This document shows positions 50,106 to 59,903 of a stretch of DNA of 64,000 bases, piece after piece. The stretch lies in assembly GCA_964036275.1 (NCBI GenBank), contig CAXIWQ010000389.1:62001-126000 (forward strand), given 5' to 3'. Source of the stretch: Litoditis marina (lineage: Eukaryota > Nematoda > Chromadorea > Rhabditida > Rhabditidae). Both the position numbers and the translations under genes were made by a program. Positions within the stretch are counted from its first letter, which is position 1. Each line of letters opens with the position of its first letter. The notes below the pieces were generated by a model. It was not told the origin of the DNA, ran no database searches, and was given only the letters and a program-made list of their open reading frames with translations.

Positions 50106-51279
50106 GAATGGGTTGGTGTTGAAAGTAGGGAGTGTTATTGATGCTTAATACATTTTTAAATGTATTTCACCTTTTTCTGTCTTCTATTTCCTTTTTTTTT
50201 ATCTTTTTGTCTTTTATTCACTTCGTATTTTGCTCGAAATTCACTATAACTCTTTCGCAATACTTCAGAAAAGAGAAAATATATCGAAACTGTAATTTCT
50301 GATTTAAAAAAATTCCAGACAGGAAATCCAAGGAGAATACGAAGTGAATAAAAGACAAAAAGATAAAAAAAAGGAAATAGAAGACAGAAAAAGGTGAAAT
50401 ACATTTAAAAATGTATTAAGCATCAATAACACTCCCTACTCCATGGAATTACACATCGAAAATGCCCATACTTGGGGGGAAAGAAACGAATTGTAATGAA
50501 TTTTTGGGATATGAGAGTGTATTATGGCCTTCTGAAAGTGTTCGATAGCTCTGAGAAAGTGCTCAATAGCTTTGGGAAAGTGAATTTTGACTATTGGGAA
50601 GTGAATTTGAACTTTTAGAGTGTACACTTGCACGATATTCATTCAGAAATGTACGATTCGTACCATTATTAGGAATATCGGAGTGGAGATTTTTTGTATA
50701 TAGACAAGTTCATACATCTTTCAAAGTCATTTCATTCAAAATTTAAATTCGAAAGGATGCCTACAGAGAAGCACTCTTCCGTGGAGGAAATATATTCATC
50801 TCACACATTGTAATGACCGAAATAGGAGGGAGATAATTATAGTGAATGTCTGGTCTATAATAGTGTATTATGACCCGTTGGAAGTAGTGGGTAGCAGTAG
50901 CCATGTTCACCTTGTATTTTGAGTTTTCAGGCATGCATTGGTACACTTTCAGTATGAGATGTTTGAATGGTTTCGTGGTTACCATGATCGCAGTGTTGGA
51001 ATTGAGCAGAATTGAAAAAACTACATTAATACAAATATTTTGCTACTACACCGGAAAGGAAAGATGTGCCTGCAACTGTACTGAATGATTTTCCTGAGAA
51101 AAAAAGAACTAAAATCGATGTTACTTCATCTGAGAAGAATACTATTTTTGATACCAAATTCGTAACTTATGTATACTATTCCAAATAAACATTCTAGATA
51201 TGGCTTGTTTTTTTGGGCAATTGAAAACTCTGTGTTTGATAGTTTGTCTCAGTAAGAGAGAATGAATGAAAAACGGACA

Positions 51280-51313
51280 CTACGGGATCACTTGTTGTGA
51301 CCGCTCCGTTTCC
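51280..51313 (-). repeat. Dispersed dyad motif, copy 7
   Basis: The reverse strand reads GGAAACGGAGCGGTCAC and continues to CCCGTAG. It mirrors copy 2, with the 34 bp appearing identical while the surrounding arm has diverged. Confidence 0.75.
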
Positions 51314-52742
51314 GAAAGTTTATATGTTGTAAATTGAAGTTAAGCGTTTGTAAGTATTGCGTATTTTATATGAAAACCATTGAACTATAGTGTTAAAATA
51401 GATATATCTTGTTAAAATCAGTATATCTTCATCACGTTTCGTAATCATGCGAAAATCAATCATAGTGGGGGTTTCAATAACATTTCGTGAAGAGATTGCT
51501 GGATAGTTAGAGATTTTTTCCAGAACGAGAATTAGGAGAGTATGGAGAGAGTAGAGGATCATAGAGATTCCTGACAGGCATGAAATATTCAGAGATCTAG
51601 GACCAATTTCGATGCTTTCGCTAAAAATATGTAATCATCACAATACATATGAGGTAATTTACAATATACTGAGTCGTATCACCGTTTGTTCCTATCCGGC
51701 TTCAAGATCTTTTGCTGTTCTTCGGTGTAGAGCTTTTCTATATTAAATCTTTAATGATTGACTTTAGCGCGTTATTCCATTGATCTATGGGCGTCGTACA
51801 CATTTTTTATACTTTCATATTGAGTTTAGGTTATCTGTGTGATGTCCTTGGCAGAAGCCAACTTCTATGCCTTTCTAGGCATTTTACACTCTTCTCAAGT
51901 ATCTAAACCTAGCGTTCCGCGCGCCAAAACAGACTGGAACATGTGAACCGTATGCAAAATAGGTTGATTAGTTTGCATGAAGAATAGTAATTATGAGTTT
52001 CTCTCGAGCAGCTCTTTCACATTTACTTTCCTTTCGGTCCCCTTTAACTGGGGTTCTATAGAGTGGCGGTAGATAAAAACAAGACATATTCAGGGAAAAG
52101 ACAGTACGTACTTTCTGCCACACGATGGCAAATTTCGGCTTTTTTGGAGTGTGATTTTCAATTTAAAAGAGGAGTCTACCACATTTTGTACCTGATACAC
52201 ATGTAAACCACAAGTCTTCACGGCATCATTCAATTCGACGACAGTGTCGGTACTTTTAAGTTACTAAGCCCCCGATCTCGCGGTAAATTATTTTTGAAAT
52301 CACGGTGTGAGATGTAAAGACATTTCTAACATTGCAAACATAAGGTGCGTATAACTACGACTGAAACCCAAAAATTAATGGCAGCGAGTACACAGACATG
52401 CATTCACGACGTTTTCGTGGATCTATGGCTGATACATCTCGCTTTCACGAGCTTGCAGGCGCAACAATCAGTGTCTGTTGAAACTTCCCAAGAATGTTTC
52501 GCAAAACTGTGTGATCGATACGCGTACAACTAAATAAGGTCGTGACAGTTCGCCCAAGGTGAACTGATATTAAAAATGTGCTGAGATAATGATACCTGAG
52601 CGTCACGTCTGTTCATTTACGTTTATAGTCACGTACACTCTCATGCCTAAAACTTAGTCGAGAAGGCTAAATCGAAAAATTAAGGTTGCCGACCTCTCTT
52701 CGTGGTTCGGACTCACTTGGTGAAATAATGTGGAAACGTACT

Positions 52743-52776
52743 CTACGAGGGCACTTGATGTGACTTCTCCATTCCC
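52743..52776 (-). repeat. Dispersed dyad motif, copy 8
   Basis: The reverse strand reads GGAATGGAGAAGTCAC, then ATCAAGTGCCCTCGTAG. It mirrors copy 1 and lies about 230 bp upstream of the 53006 ORF. Confidence 0.7.
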
Positions 52777-53005
52777 GAATGGTTTGATGTTGGTATTAAA
52801 TTTATATAAGCTTGTGTTTTTTTGTGATGTAGAGATACTGTTTCTGAATTGATAAAAGCTCATAGTTACTGTCTTTCGTGATTTTTAAATGGATAAATAT
52901 CGTGCTATCGTGCTCGATAACTCAAACGGTGCAATGGTTATTGACGTGCGCTCATGAAAATAGAACGACAGGAGTTTTCACTAAGTTTTCACTAGCTATG
53001 ATTGA

Positions 53006-53410
53006 ATGTGGTATTACTTTTTGCGCGAGATATTAGTTTCATCAAGTGTAGTCGTAGTTCTGTATATGTATCAAAAACAGAATAGAGGTAAAAAATTTAT
53101 TAAAGACATAACAACTCTTCAGTATCACCCTTGTATGTGGAAAGTCTCGAGGCAGTTCGGAGAGAATACAAGTTCCAGTGCATTCCTTGCGACGACAGTG
53201 ATGGCAAACTTTTGAGCATTTAAGACGTTGCTAGCTGACATACCGTTTGAGACGTCCTCGACACGTTTTCTTTACAAAAGTCCCCGTTCTGAACGTAGAT
53301 ACACCGAATTTATTGTTGAAACAGGCAATAGCCAGTTTTTGGAAGCATTGGTGTTGTATTTCCATGTTAGTGAATACTTCTTAGCAGCTGGAAAGCGTTG
53401 GTACAGTTGA
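53006..53410 (+). pseudogene. Right-arm counterpart of the MYQKQNRGK ORF, broken
   Basis: Encodes MYQKQNRGK through TTVMANF, then a stop at 53213-53215. The conserved continuation (LADIPFETSSTRFL, SPRSERRYTEF, VETGNSQF) runs in a new frame to 53410. An upstream extension (MWYYFLREIL) is unique to this arm. Family not recognised. Confidence 0.4.
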
Positions 53411-54889
53411 ACATAGTATTGAAAATGGTGATGACGAAGCCTTTGCGCAATTGACTTGGGAGCGTCCAGGCCATAGCGTTCTCGCGACTAAGAAATACCA
53501 CATGCACCGAGATCTTCTGAACTGAAACGCTGCAAATATCCATCTGACTTGGAACGATCAATCCTTTCACGGATCCACTCTATTTTAGATGGTTGAGTCT
53601 CGACACGTAGATCAGCATGATACATTTTCATAGTAACAGCGTAGAGAAGCGACTCAATTCTCAACTCCGACTCGAAGAAAGACGCCATAACTTGGTGATG
53701 AAGATGTGTTAAATGACTCTTTGCGTATTTATGAGCTGTTCATTTCGTAAGTGAAGATATTACCAATCACAGGTCTTGGCCACGCACCCTTCGAACCCTC
53801 ATGGTATTTCCGTAAATGGAATGAGCATTCATCAACCCAGTCCAAGGTCCCGCCCTCTTTGCAACATTTCGAAAATTAGAACTACCAAATTTGTGATTTC
53901 GTGTCTACTGTTGAACAAAACACACTATGATATTCACTAGCGAACACGTTTTGAATTTGTCTCTCTTGTCCCGGAGCTGTCTTACGAATACTCGAAGATT
54001 TGAAGGGGGAAAAAGAAGGATGCCAATTTTGACTCACATGCAAAAATAGACTGTTGTTTCTTATAAAAAAAAGGAACACTTAGTTGGTGAAGACCAAAGC
54101 GGAGGTGGAGAAAAGTTGAGTGACAAGATCATACATTAAGGTCAGCCACAGTAATGGATTGTGATCTCAATTCATTTTGCAGACAGAAGAGCAACCAGTA
54201 AAAGGAGTCAAAATTAGTTCCGTTAAATATGAGCTTTGACAACGGTCTTATTGATTTCGATTGTGATGGTTTCGAAAACACATGTGGAGCTTCAGAATGT
54301 TGGAAGGATTTAGAGAAAATTGTGTATGTAAGAATGTAAAGAAAGTATGAATAATACCTACGATAAATTATTGCCAGAGGTGGCCGAATTTCTAGAGTTT
54401 TTCACGAAAAACCCGACTTCGGAAAACCTAAAACAATATTAATGTGAAAGGAGTACTGAACGACGAACCCAACTCCGATTGTAGCGCGTAAGCTTAGATT
54501 TGATCCCTATATGATGGATTTATTCCATCTTCTCTTCCATGCGTATTTCCGTATTTTATCTGTTTGCATTATCTCATTCTCTTCACTATTGTTGATTGCC
54601 TCTTAAATATACTTGACTTAGTGACTTGACTTTTGAACTTTCGAATTTTTTTTCTGGGGACCACACTGGTTACTTCCCCTATTCGTGGACTATCCTGGGT
54701 GACTAATCCGGGGGGCTTTTCGAGGGCTCCCCTGACCAATCTGGGTGATATCGCGGCGGGCTAGGAACCATTTCAGGCCTGAACAATCTGGGGACATAAC
54801 GTGAGAAAAACTTACCTGTAAACGGATTACGAAACTATTAGATGCCTGATACTGTCAACCTGTACTAGATACGTATGTGTACATTTCTC

Positions 54890-54914
54890 GGTTCAATTAC
54901 CCAAGTTTGATGAG
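54890..54914 (+). ncRNA. SL1-like spliced-leader exon with GT donor, right arm
   Basis: GGTTCAATTACCCAAG then TTTGA, the same SL1 match and same position-5 change as the left arm. Here a TGAG follows, then GTAACA, so a GAG/GTAACA donor is preserved three bases further on. GAAATTTTCG follows at a similar distance. Both copies point outward from the element centre. Compare with 39938-39959. Confidence 0.5.
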
Positions 54915-54949
54915 GTAACACGAGAACTATGAAATTTTCGAAAAAAATG

Positions 54950-55400
54950 AAATTGATCCGATTGGGGGAATGAGTAATCTGGGAGACCTGATCCGATGGG
55001 GGGACTGTTGGGTGATCCGATTGGGGACATGAGCCTTTTAGGTAGTGGCTGAGGAGGTGATCCGATTGGGGAAAGAGAACGTCTTCGCCATCGAGATATA
55101 GGATCAAATTCGTATTAAAATTAAATTTTTGTAGAATAAAATGTTTGTCTGTGTTCTTGGAGAAAGAAAAAAAGGGGCCAGCTGATCTGATTGGGGGTTT
55201 TCTGGGTGAGCCAGTTGGGGGACTCTAGGGTGATCCGATTGGGGACATGAGCCTTTTAGGTAGTGGCTGAGGAGGTGATCCGATTGGGGGAAGAGAACGT
55301 CTCCGCCATCGAGATATAGGATCAAATTCGTATTAAAATTAGATTTTTGTAGAATAAAATGTTCGTCTGTGTTCCTGGAAAATAAATAAAAATTTGAGAA
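54950..55400. repeat. Right-arm-only tandem repeats with TGATCCGATTGGGG
   Basis: TGATCCGATTGGGG or close variants recur at about eight sites. A larger block containing ACATGAGCCTTTTAGG is duplicated 218 bp apart (55027 and 55245). The left arm lacks this roughly 450-bp stretch, so it arose after the arms separated. Confidence 0.8.
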
Positions 55401-55598
55401 AAAAGTCTTCAGAAAATATTTCGCAATATTTTCGAAATTTCGAAAGTGATTGTGGCTAACCGGGGGGCCTGCTGATCCAATTGGAAGCATCGCTAGCCAG
55501 GGGCCAGTGGCTAGCTGGGGGACATTTTGGGCTCTAAGAGTGTCTCTGAGGAATTGGACAACTGGGGGACGTTGGACTGGGGAGATACATACACTACT
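55401..55598 (-). repeat. Terminal inverted repeat, right
   Basis: Reverse complement of 39699-39896, ending ACATACACTACT. The first mismatch from the tip is at base 59. Confidence 0.95.
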
Positions 55599-55604
55599 AA
55601 CCAC
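55599..55604. repeat. Target-site duplication AACCAC, right
   Basis: Second copy of the 6-bp duplication, directly after the CT end of the 15.9-kb element. Confidence 0.95.
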
Positions 55605-56051
55605 CAAACAGAAATGGAGGTAGTTGAACAATCCAGAAATGTTGCTTGCAATATTGTTCCCGAATGTTTTTCTTCTCCTATTCTGCCCACTTCGTTGATA
55701 GCAACTGATATTGATGATCATATTGTCCAAGAAACAGTTTCCACTGAAATACTACCAAGTCCTCCCGTTGAAGTTTCTGTTACATGTGTCCCGTCTCCAG
55801 ACCCCCAGCCCTTATCTCTCCGTATCAGTGCACTAGATGCTGTATCGTTGCAACTTGTTGAGAAATATGTTATTGCTTTGTATGACATGCATCGCAGTAA
55901 GTTTCCTATGTGTGAACGTTACAGTGCTTTCCATGGTTGCTATCAAATGCATTCTCATCTTGCCCCAATTGTTTCTGATGTGTACTTTGATCGCTATGGT
56001 TTCCGTTATCACATTAACCCATCATGGGAACCCCTACCACCTTGCAAATAG
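55599..56051 (+). pseudogene. ORF element copy 2, 3' part
   Basis: Continues the coding sequence interrupted at 39698, from NHQTEMEVVEQS to the same stop as copy 1 (PSWEPLPPCK). About 150 codons with only two replacements seen against copy 1 (R to C at VARNIV and at MRERYS), so the two copies separated recently. The frame here is intact but has no start of its own; an open frame from 55527 is fused to TIR sequence. Confidence 0.8.
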
Positions 56052-56231
56052 GCATCTCACGTTCCTATGTGCTCACCTTCAATCGCTTTTATTATCTTCT
56101 GAATAATATGAACTTTTATGTATTACTCGCTGTTTTAGTAGTTTTTTTTTGTTTTTAGACATCAATTCATAAGTTATCATCTCGTCGCTAATTCGATTGT
56201 TATACAGAATATTGATAAACTCATTATTATT
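56052..56231 (+). mobile_element. ORF element copy 2, 3' untranslated part and ATT tail
   Basis: About 180 bp nearly identical to 23484-23662 reversed, ending in CATTATTATTATT and joined to satA GTTTCATG exactly as in copy 1. Confidence 0.75.
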
Positions 56232-59200
56232 ATTGTTTCATGTTAGTTGTTACTATAAGTGGGGAGATAGTCCAACTGAGTAGTAACAGTGTACGGAAGG
56301 TTTTTCATGTATACAAGCTCTGTATCGAAACTCAGAAAGTTCGAATTCTGGCCGCGCTGATATTGAATCGGCCAGATTCCGAAGTTTTCACAGGATAATC
56401 TGAAGATTGTAAACAGGTCAATTGTTTCATGTTAGTTGTTACTATAAGTGGGGAGATAGTCCAACTGAGTAGTAACAGTGTACGGAAGGTTTTTCATGTA
56501 TACAAGCTCTGTATCGAAACTCAGAAAGTTCGAATTTTGGCCGCGCTGATATTCAATCGGCCGGATTCCGAAGTTTTCACAGGTCAATCTGAAGATTGTA
56601 AGAAAACCAATTGTTTCATGGTAGTTGTTACTATAAGTGGGGAGATAGTCCAACTGAGTAGTAACAGTGTACTAAAGGTTTTTCATGTATACAAGCTCTG
56701 TATCGAAACTCAGAAAGTTCGAATTTTGGCCGCGCTGATATTCAATCGGCCGGATTCCGAAGTTTTCACTGGTCAATCTGAAGATTGTAAGAAAACCAAT
56801 TGTTTCATGGTAGTTGTTACTATAAGTGGGGAGATAGTCCAACTGAGTAGTAACAGTGTACTAAAGGTTTTTCATGTATACAAGCTCTGTATCGAAACTC
56901 AGAAAGTTCGAATTTTGGCCGCGCTGATACTGAATCGGCCGGATTTCGAAGTTTTCACCGGTCAACCTGAAGATTGTAAGAAAACCAATTGTTTCATGGT
57001 AGTTGTTACTATAAGTGGGGTAATAGTCCAACTGAGTAGTAACATTGTACTAAAGGTTTTTCATGTATACAAGCTCTGTATCGAAACTCAGAAAGTTCGA
57101 ATTTTGGCCGCGCTGATATTGAATCGGCCGGATTTCGAAGTTTTCACAGGTCAATCTGAAGATTGTACGAAGGCCAATTGTTCCATAATAGTTGTTACAA
57201 TGAGTGAAAAGATAGTCCAATCAAGTGGTAACAGTGTACGGAAGGTTTTTCATGTATACAAGCTCTGTATCGAAACTCAGAAAGTTCGAATTTTGGCCGC
57301 GCTGATATTGAATCGGCCGGTTTCCGAAGTTTTCACAGGTCAATCTGAAGATTGTAAGAAAACCAATTGTTTCATGGTAGTTGTTACTATAAGTTGGGAG
57401 ATAGTCCAACTGAGTAGTAACAGTGTACTAAATGTTTTTCATGTATACAAGCTCTGTATCGAAACTCAGAAAGTTCGAATTTTGGCCGCGCTGATATTGA
57501 ATCGGCCGGATTTTTGTAGTTTTCACAGGTCAATCTGAAGTTTGTACGAAGGCCAATTGTTTCATAATAGTTGTTACAATAAGTGGGAAGATAGTCCAAT
57601 TAAGTGGTGACAGTGTACTTAAGGTTTTTCATGTATACAACCTCTGTATCGAAACTCAGAAAGTTCGAATTTTGGCCGCGCTGATATTGAATCGGCCGGA
57701 TTTCGAAGTTTTCACCGGTCAACCTGAAGATTGTAAATAGGTCAATTGTTTCATGTTAGTTGTTACTATAAGTGGAAAGATAGTCCAATTAAGTAATAAC
57801 AGTGTACTAAAGGTTTTTCGTGTATACAAGCTCTGTATCGAAACTCAGAAAGTTCGAATATTGGCCGCGTTGATATTCAATCGGCCGGATTCCGAAGTTT
57901 TCACAGGTCAATCTGATGATTGTAAGAAAACCAATTGTTTCATGGTAGTTGTTACTATAAGTGGGGAGATGGTCCAATTGAGTAGTAACAGTGTACTAAA
58001 GGTTTTTCATGTATACAAGCTCTGTATCGAAACTCAGAAAGTTCGAATTTTGGCCGCGCTGATATTGAATCGGCCAGATTCCGAAGTTTTCACAGGTCAA
58101 TCTGAAGATTGTAAATAGGTCAATTGTTTCATGTTAGTTGTTACTATAAGTGGAAAGATAGTCCAATTAAGTAGTAACAGTGTACTAAAGGTTTTTCATG
58201 TATACAAGCTCTGTATCGAAACTCAGAAAGTTCGAATTTTGGCCGCGCTGATATTCAATCGGCCGGATTCCGAAGTTTTCACAGGTCAATCTGAAGATTG
58301 TAAGAAAACCAATTGTTTCATGGTAGTTGTTACCATAAGTGGGAAAATAGTCCAATTGAGTAGTCACAGTGTACTAAAGGTTTTTCATGTATACAAGCTC
58401 TGTATCAAAACTCAGAAAGTTCCAATTTTGGCCGCGCTGATATTCAATCGGCCGGATTCCGAAGTTTTCACAGGTCAATCTGAAGATTGTCGGAAAACCA
58501 ATTGTTTCATGGTAGTTGTTACTATAAGTGGAAAGATAGTCCAATTGAGTGGTAACAGTGTACGGAAGGTTTTTCATGTATACAAGCTCTGTATCGAAAC
58601 TCAGAAAGTTCGAAATTTGGCCGCGCTGATTATGAATCGGCCGGATTCCGAAGTTTTCACAGGTCAATCTGAAGATTGTAAGAAAACCAATTGTTTCATG
58701 GTAGTTGTTACCATAAGTGGGAAAATAGTCTAATTGAGTAGTAACAGTGTCCTAAAGGTTTTTCATGTATACAACCTCTGTATCGAAACTCAGAAAGTTC
58801 GAATTTTGGCCGCGCTGATATTGAATCGGCCGGATTTCGAAGTTTTCACCGGTCAACCTGAAGATTGTAAATAGGTCAATTGTTTCATGTTAGTTGTTAC
58901 TATAAGTGGAAAGATAGTCCAATTAAGTAGTAACAGTGTACTAAAGGTTTTTCATGTATACAAGCTCTGTATCGAAACTCAGAAAGTTCGAATTTTGGCC
59001 GCGCTGATATTGAATCGGCCGGATTTCGAAGTTTTCACCGGTCAACCTGAAGATTGTAAATAGGTCAATTGTTTCATGTTAGTTGTTACTATAAGTGGAA
59101 AGATAGTCCAATTAAGTAGTAACAGTGTAATAAAGGTTTTTCATGTATACAAGCTCTGTATCGAAACTCAGAAAGTTCGAATTTTGGCCGCGCTGATATT

Positions 59201-59447
59201 CAATCGGCCGGATTCCGAAGTTTTCACAGGTCAATCTGAAGATTGTAAGAAAACCAATTGTTTCATGGTAGTTGTTACCATAAGTGGGAAAATAGTCCAA
59301 TTGAGTAGTAACAGTGTCCTAAAGGTTTTTCATGTATACAACCTCTGTATCGAAACTCAGAAAGTTCGAATTTTGGCCGCGCTGATATTGAATCGGCCGG
59401 ATTTCGAAGTTTTCACCGGTCAACCTGAAGATTGTAAATAGGTCAAT
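56232..59447 (+). repeat. satA array, forward, right flank
   Basis: About 17 forward monomers. The first ones mirror 23100-23483 closely, including CCAGATTCCGAAG and CAGGATAATCTG variants, consistent with an inverted duplication. Frame breaks and the TAG-carrying subfamily limit ORFs to under 370 codons. Confidence 0.95.
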
Positions 59448-59685
59448 TGTTGTATCCTTACCACAAAGGATCAACACTGATAACACACAACGATATTAAC
59501 ACCAAGGTTTATACCTGTACAAGCAAGGAGACTGGTGAGGCAGACCGGTTTATTCGTAGGCAGCAGATACAATACTCTTGATAGACGAGAAACGCGACAC
59601 GTTACTTTACACGTGTGCGCAAATATGCTAAACAGTTAACATGTTACAACAGGAATGAAATAGACTTGTGTGTAACCACACAACA
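59448..59685 (-). repeat. 3' LTR (element orientation)
   Basis: 238 bp, TGTTGTATCC to CACACAACA, identical by eye to 62263-62500. TG...CA termini. Confidence 0.95.
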
Positions 59686-59697
59686 CCTCCCTTTCTT
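59686..59697 (-). other. Polypurine tract
   Basis: On the element strand AAGAAAGGGAGG directly abuts the 3' LTR, the usual plus-strand primer position. Confidence 0.85.
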
Positions 59698-59746
59698 GAG
59701 AACTAACATTTGGGGAGATGTGAAACAATTGGATACAAAATGATCG

Positions 59747-59903
59747 GCTGTAGACAGCTTCGGGTTCACATAAGAGAGTGTTCGCTGTAGACAGCTTCAG
59801 TTTTACATATGGGATTGTTCGCTGTAGACAGCTTCAGCAACGAGACTTGAGAGGTTGTTCACTGTAGACAGCATCAGCAACAAAACATAGCTGTAGACAG
59901 CTT
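59747..59903 (-). repeat. Five-copy hairpin motif in the 3' untranslated region
   Basis: GCTGTAGACAGCTT or a one- to two-base variant at 59747, 59784, 59821, 59861 and 59890. Each can fold as AGCTG-TCTA-CAGCT on the element strand. The copies lie between the ORF stop and the polypurine tract; the last overlaps the stop codon. Confidence 0.8.

Larger units (their letters stand above)
49448..50338. mobile_element. Fold-back repeat with 400-bp arms
   Basis: Arms 49448-49848 and 49937-50338 are reverse complements (ATTCTCCTTGGATTTCC at one end, its complement at the other) around an 88-bp loop. Part of the arm is repeated a third time, reversed, at 50339-50435. Each arm carries one copy of the dyad motif. 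Confidence 0.85.
50339..55400. other. Right arm of the 15.9-kb element, no intact gene
   Basis: Reverse-complement counterpart of the left arm, shorter because it lacks the equivalent of 45001-46617. Only decayed or short frames are seen. Stretches 51590-52330 and 54300-54800 show nothing but arm homology. A 62-codon frame at 52345-52533 has no counterpart and no recognised domain. Confidence 0.7.
39699..55598. mobile_element. Polinton/Maverick-like element of 15,900 bp, giant inverted repeat
   Basis: The ends are perfect inverted repeats for 58 bp (AGTAGTGTATGTATCTCCCC...) and nearly so for about 198 bp, with a 6-bp target duplication. Size, AG termini and 6-bp duplications are what is known for Polintons (Mavericks). 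However, no protein-primed polymerase, retroviral-type integrase, packaging ATPase, protease or capsid frame is visible, and the longest ORF is under 210 codons. Most of the element reads as two inverted arms: anchors such as 41657/53643, 42551/52680, 43603/51503 and 44999/50437 pair in order. It may be a non-autonomous derivative, or a giant fold-back element mobilised by a Polinton integrase. The class assignment is inference from structure. Confidence 0.7.

Noticed and set aside
55104..55730. 208-codon minus-strand ORF
   Set aside because: Antisense through the ORF element, the TIR and right-arm tandem repeats; the FIL(F/Y)K repeats come from the duplicated DNA block.
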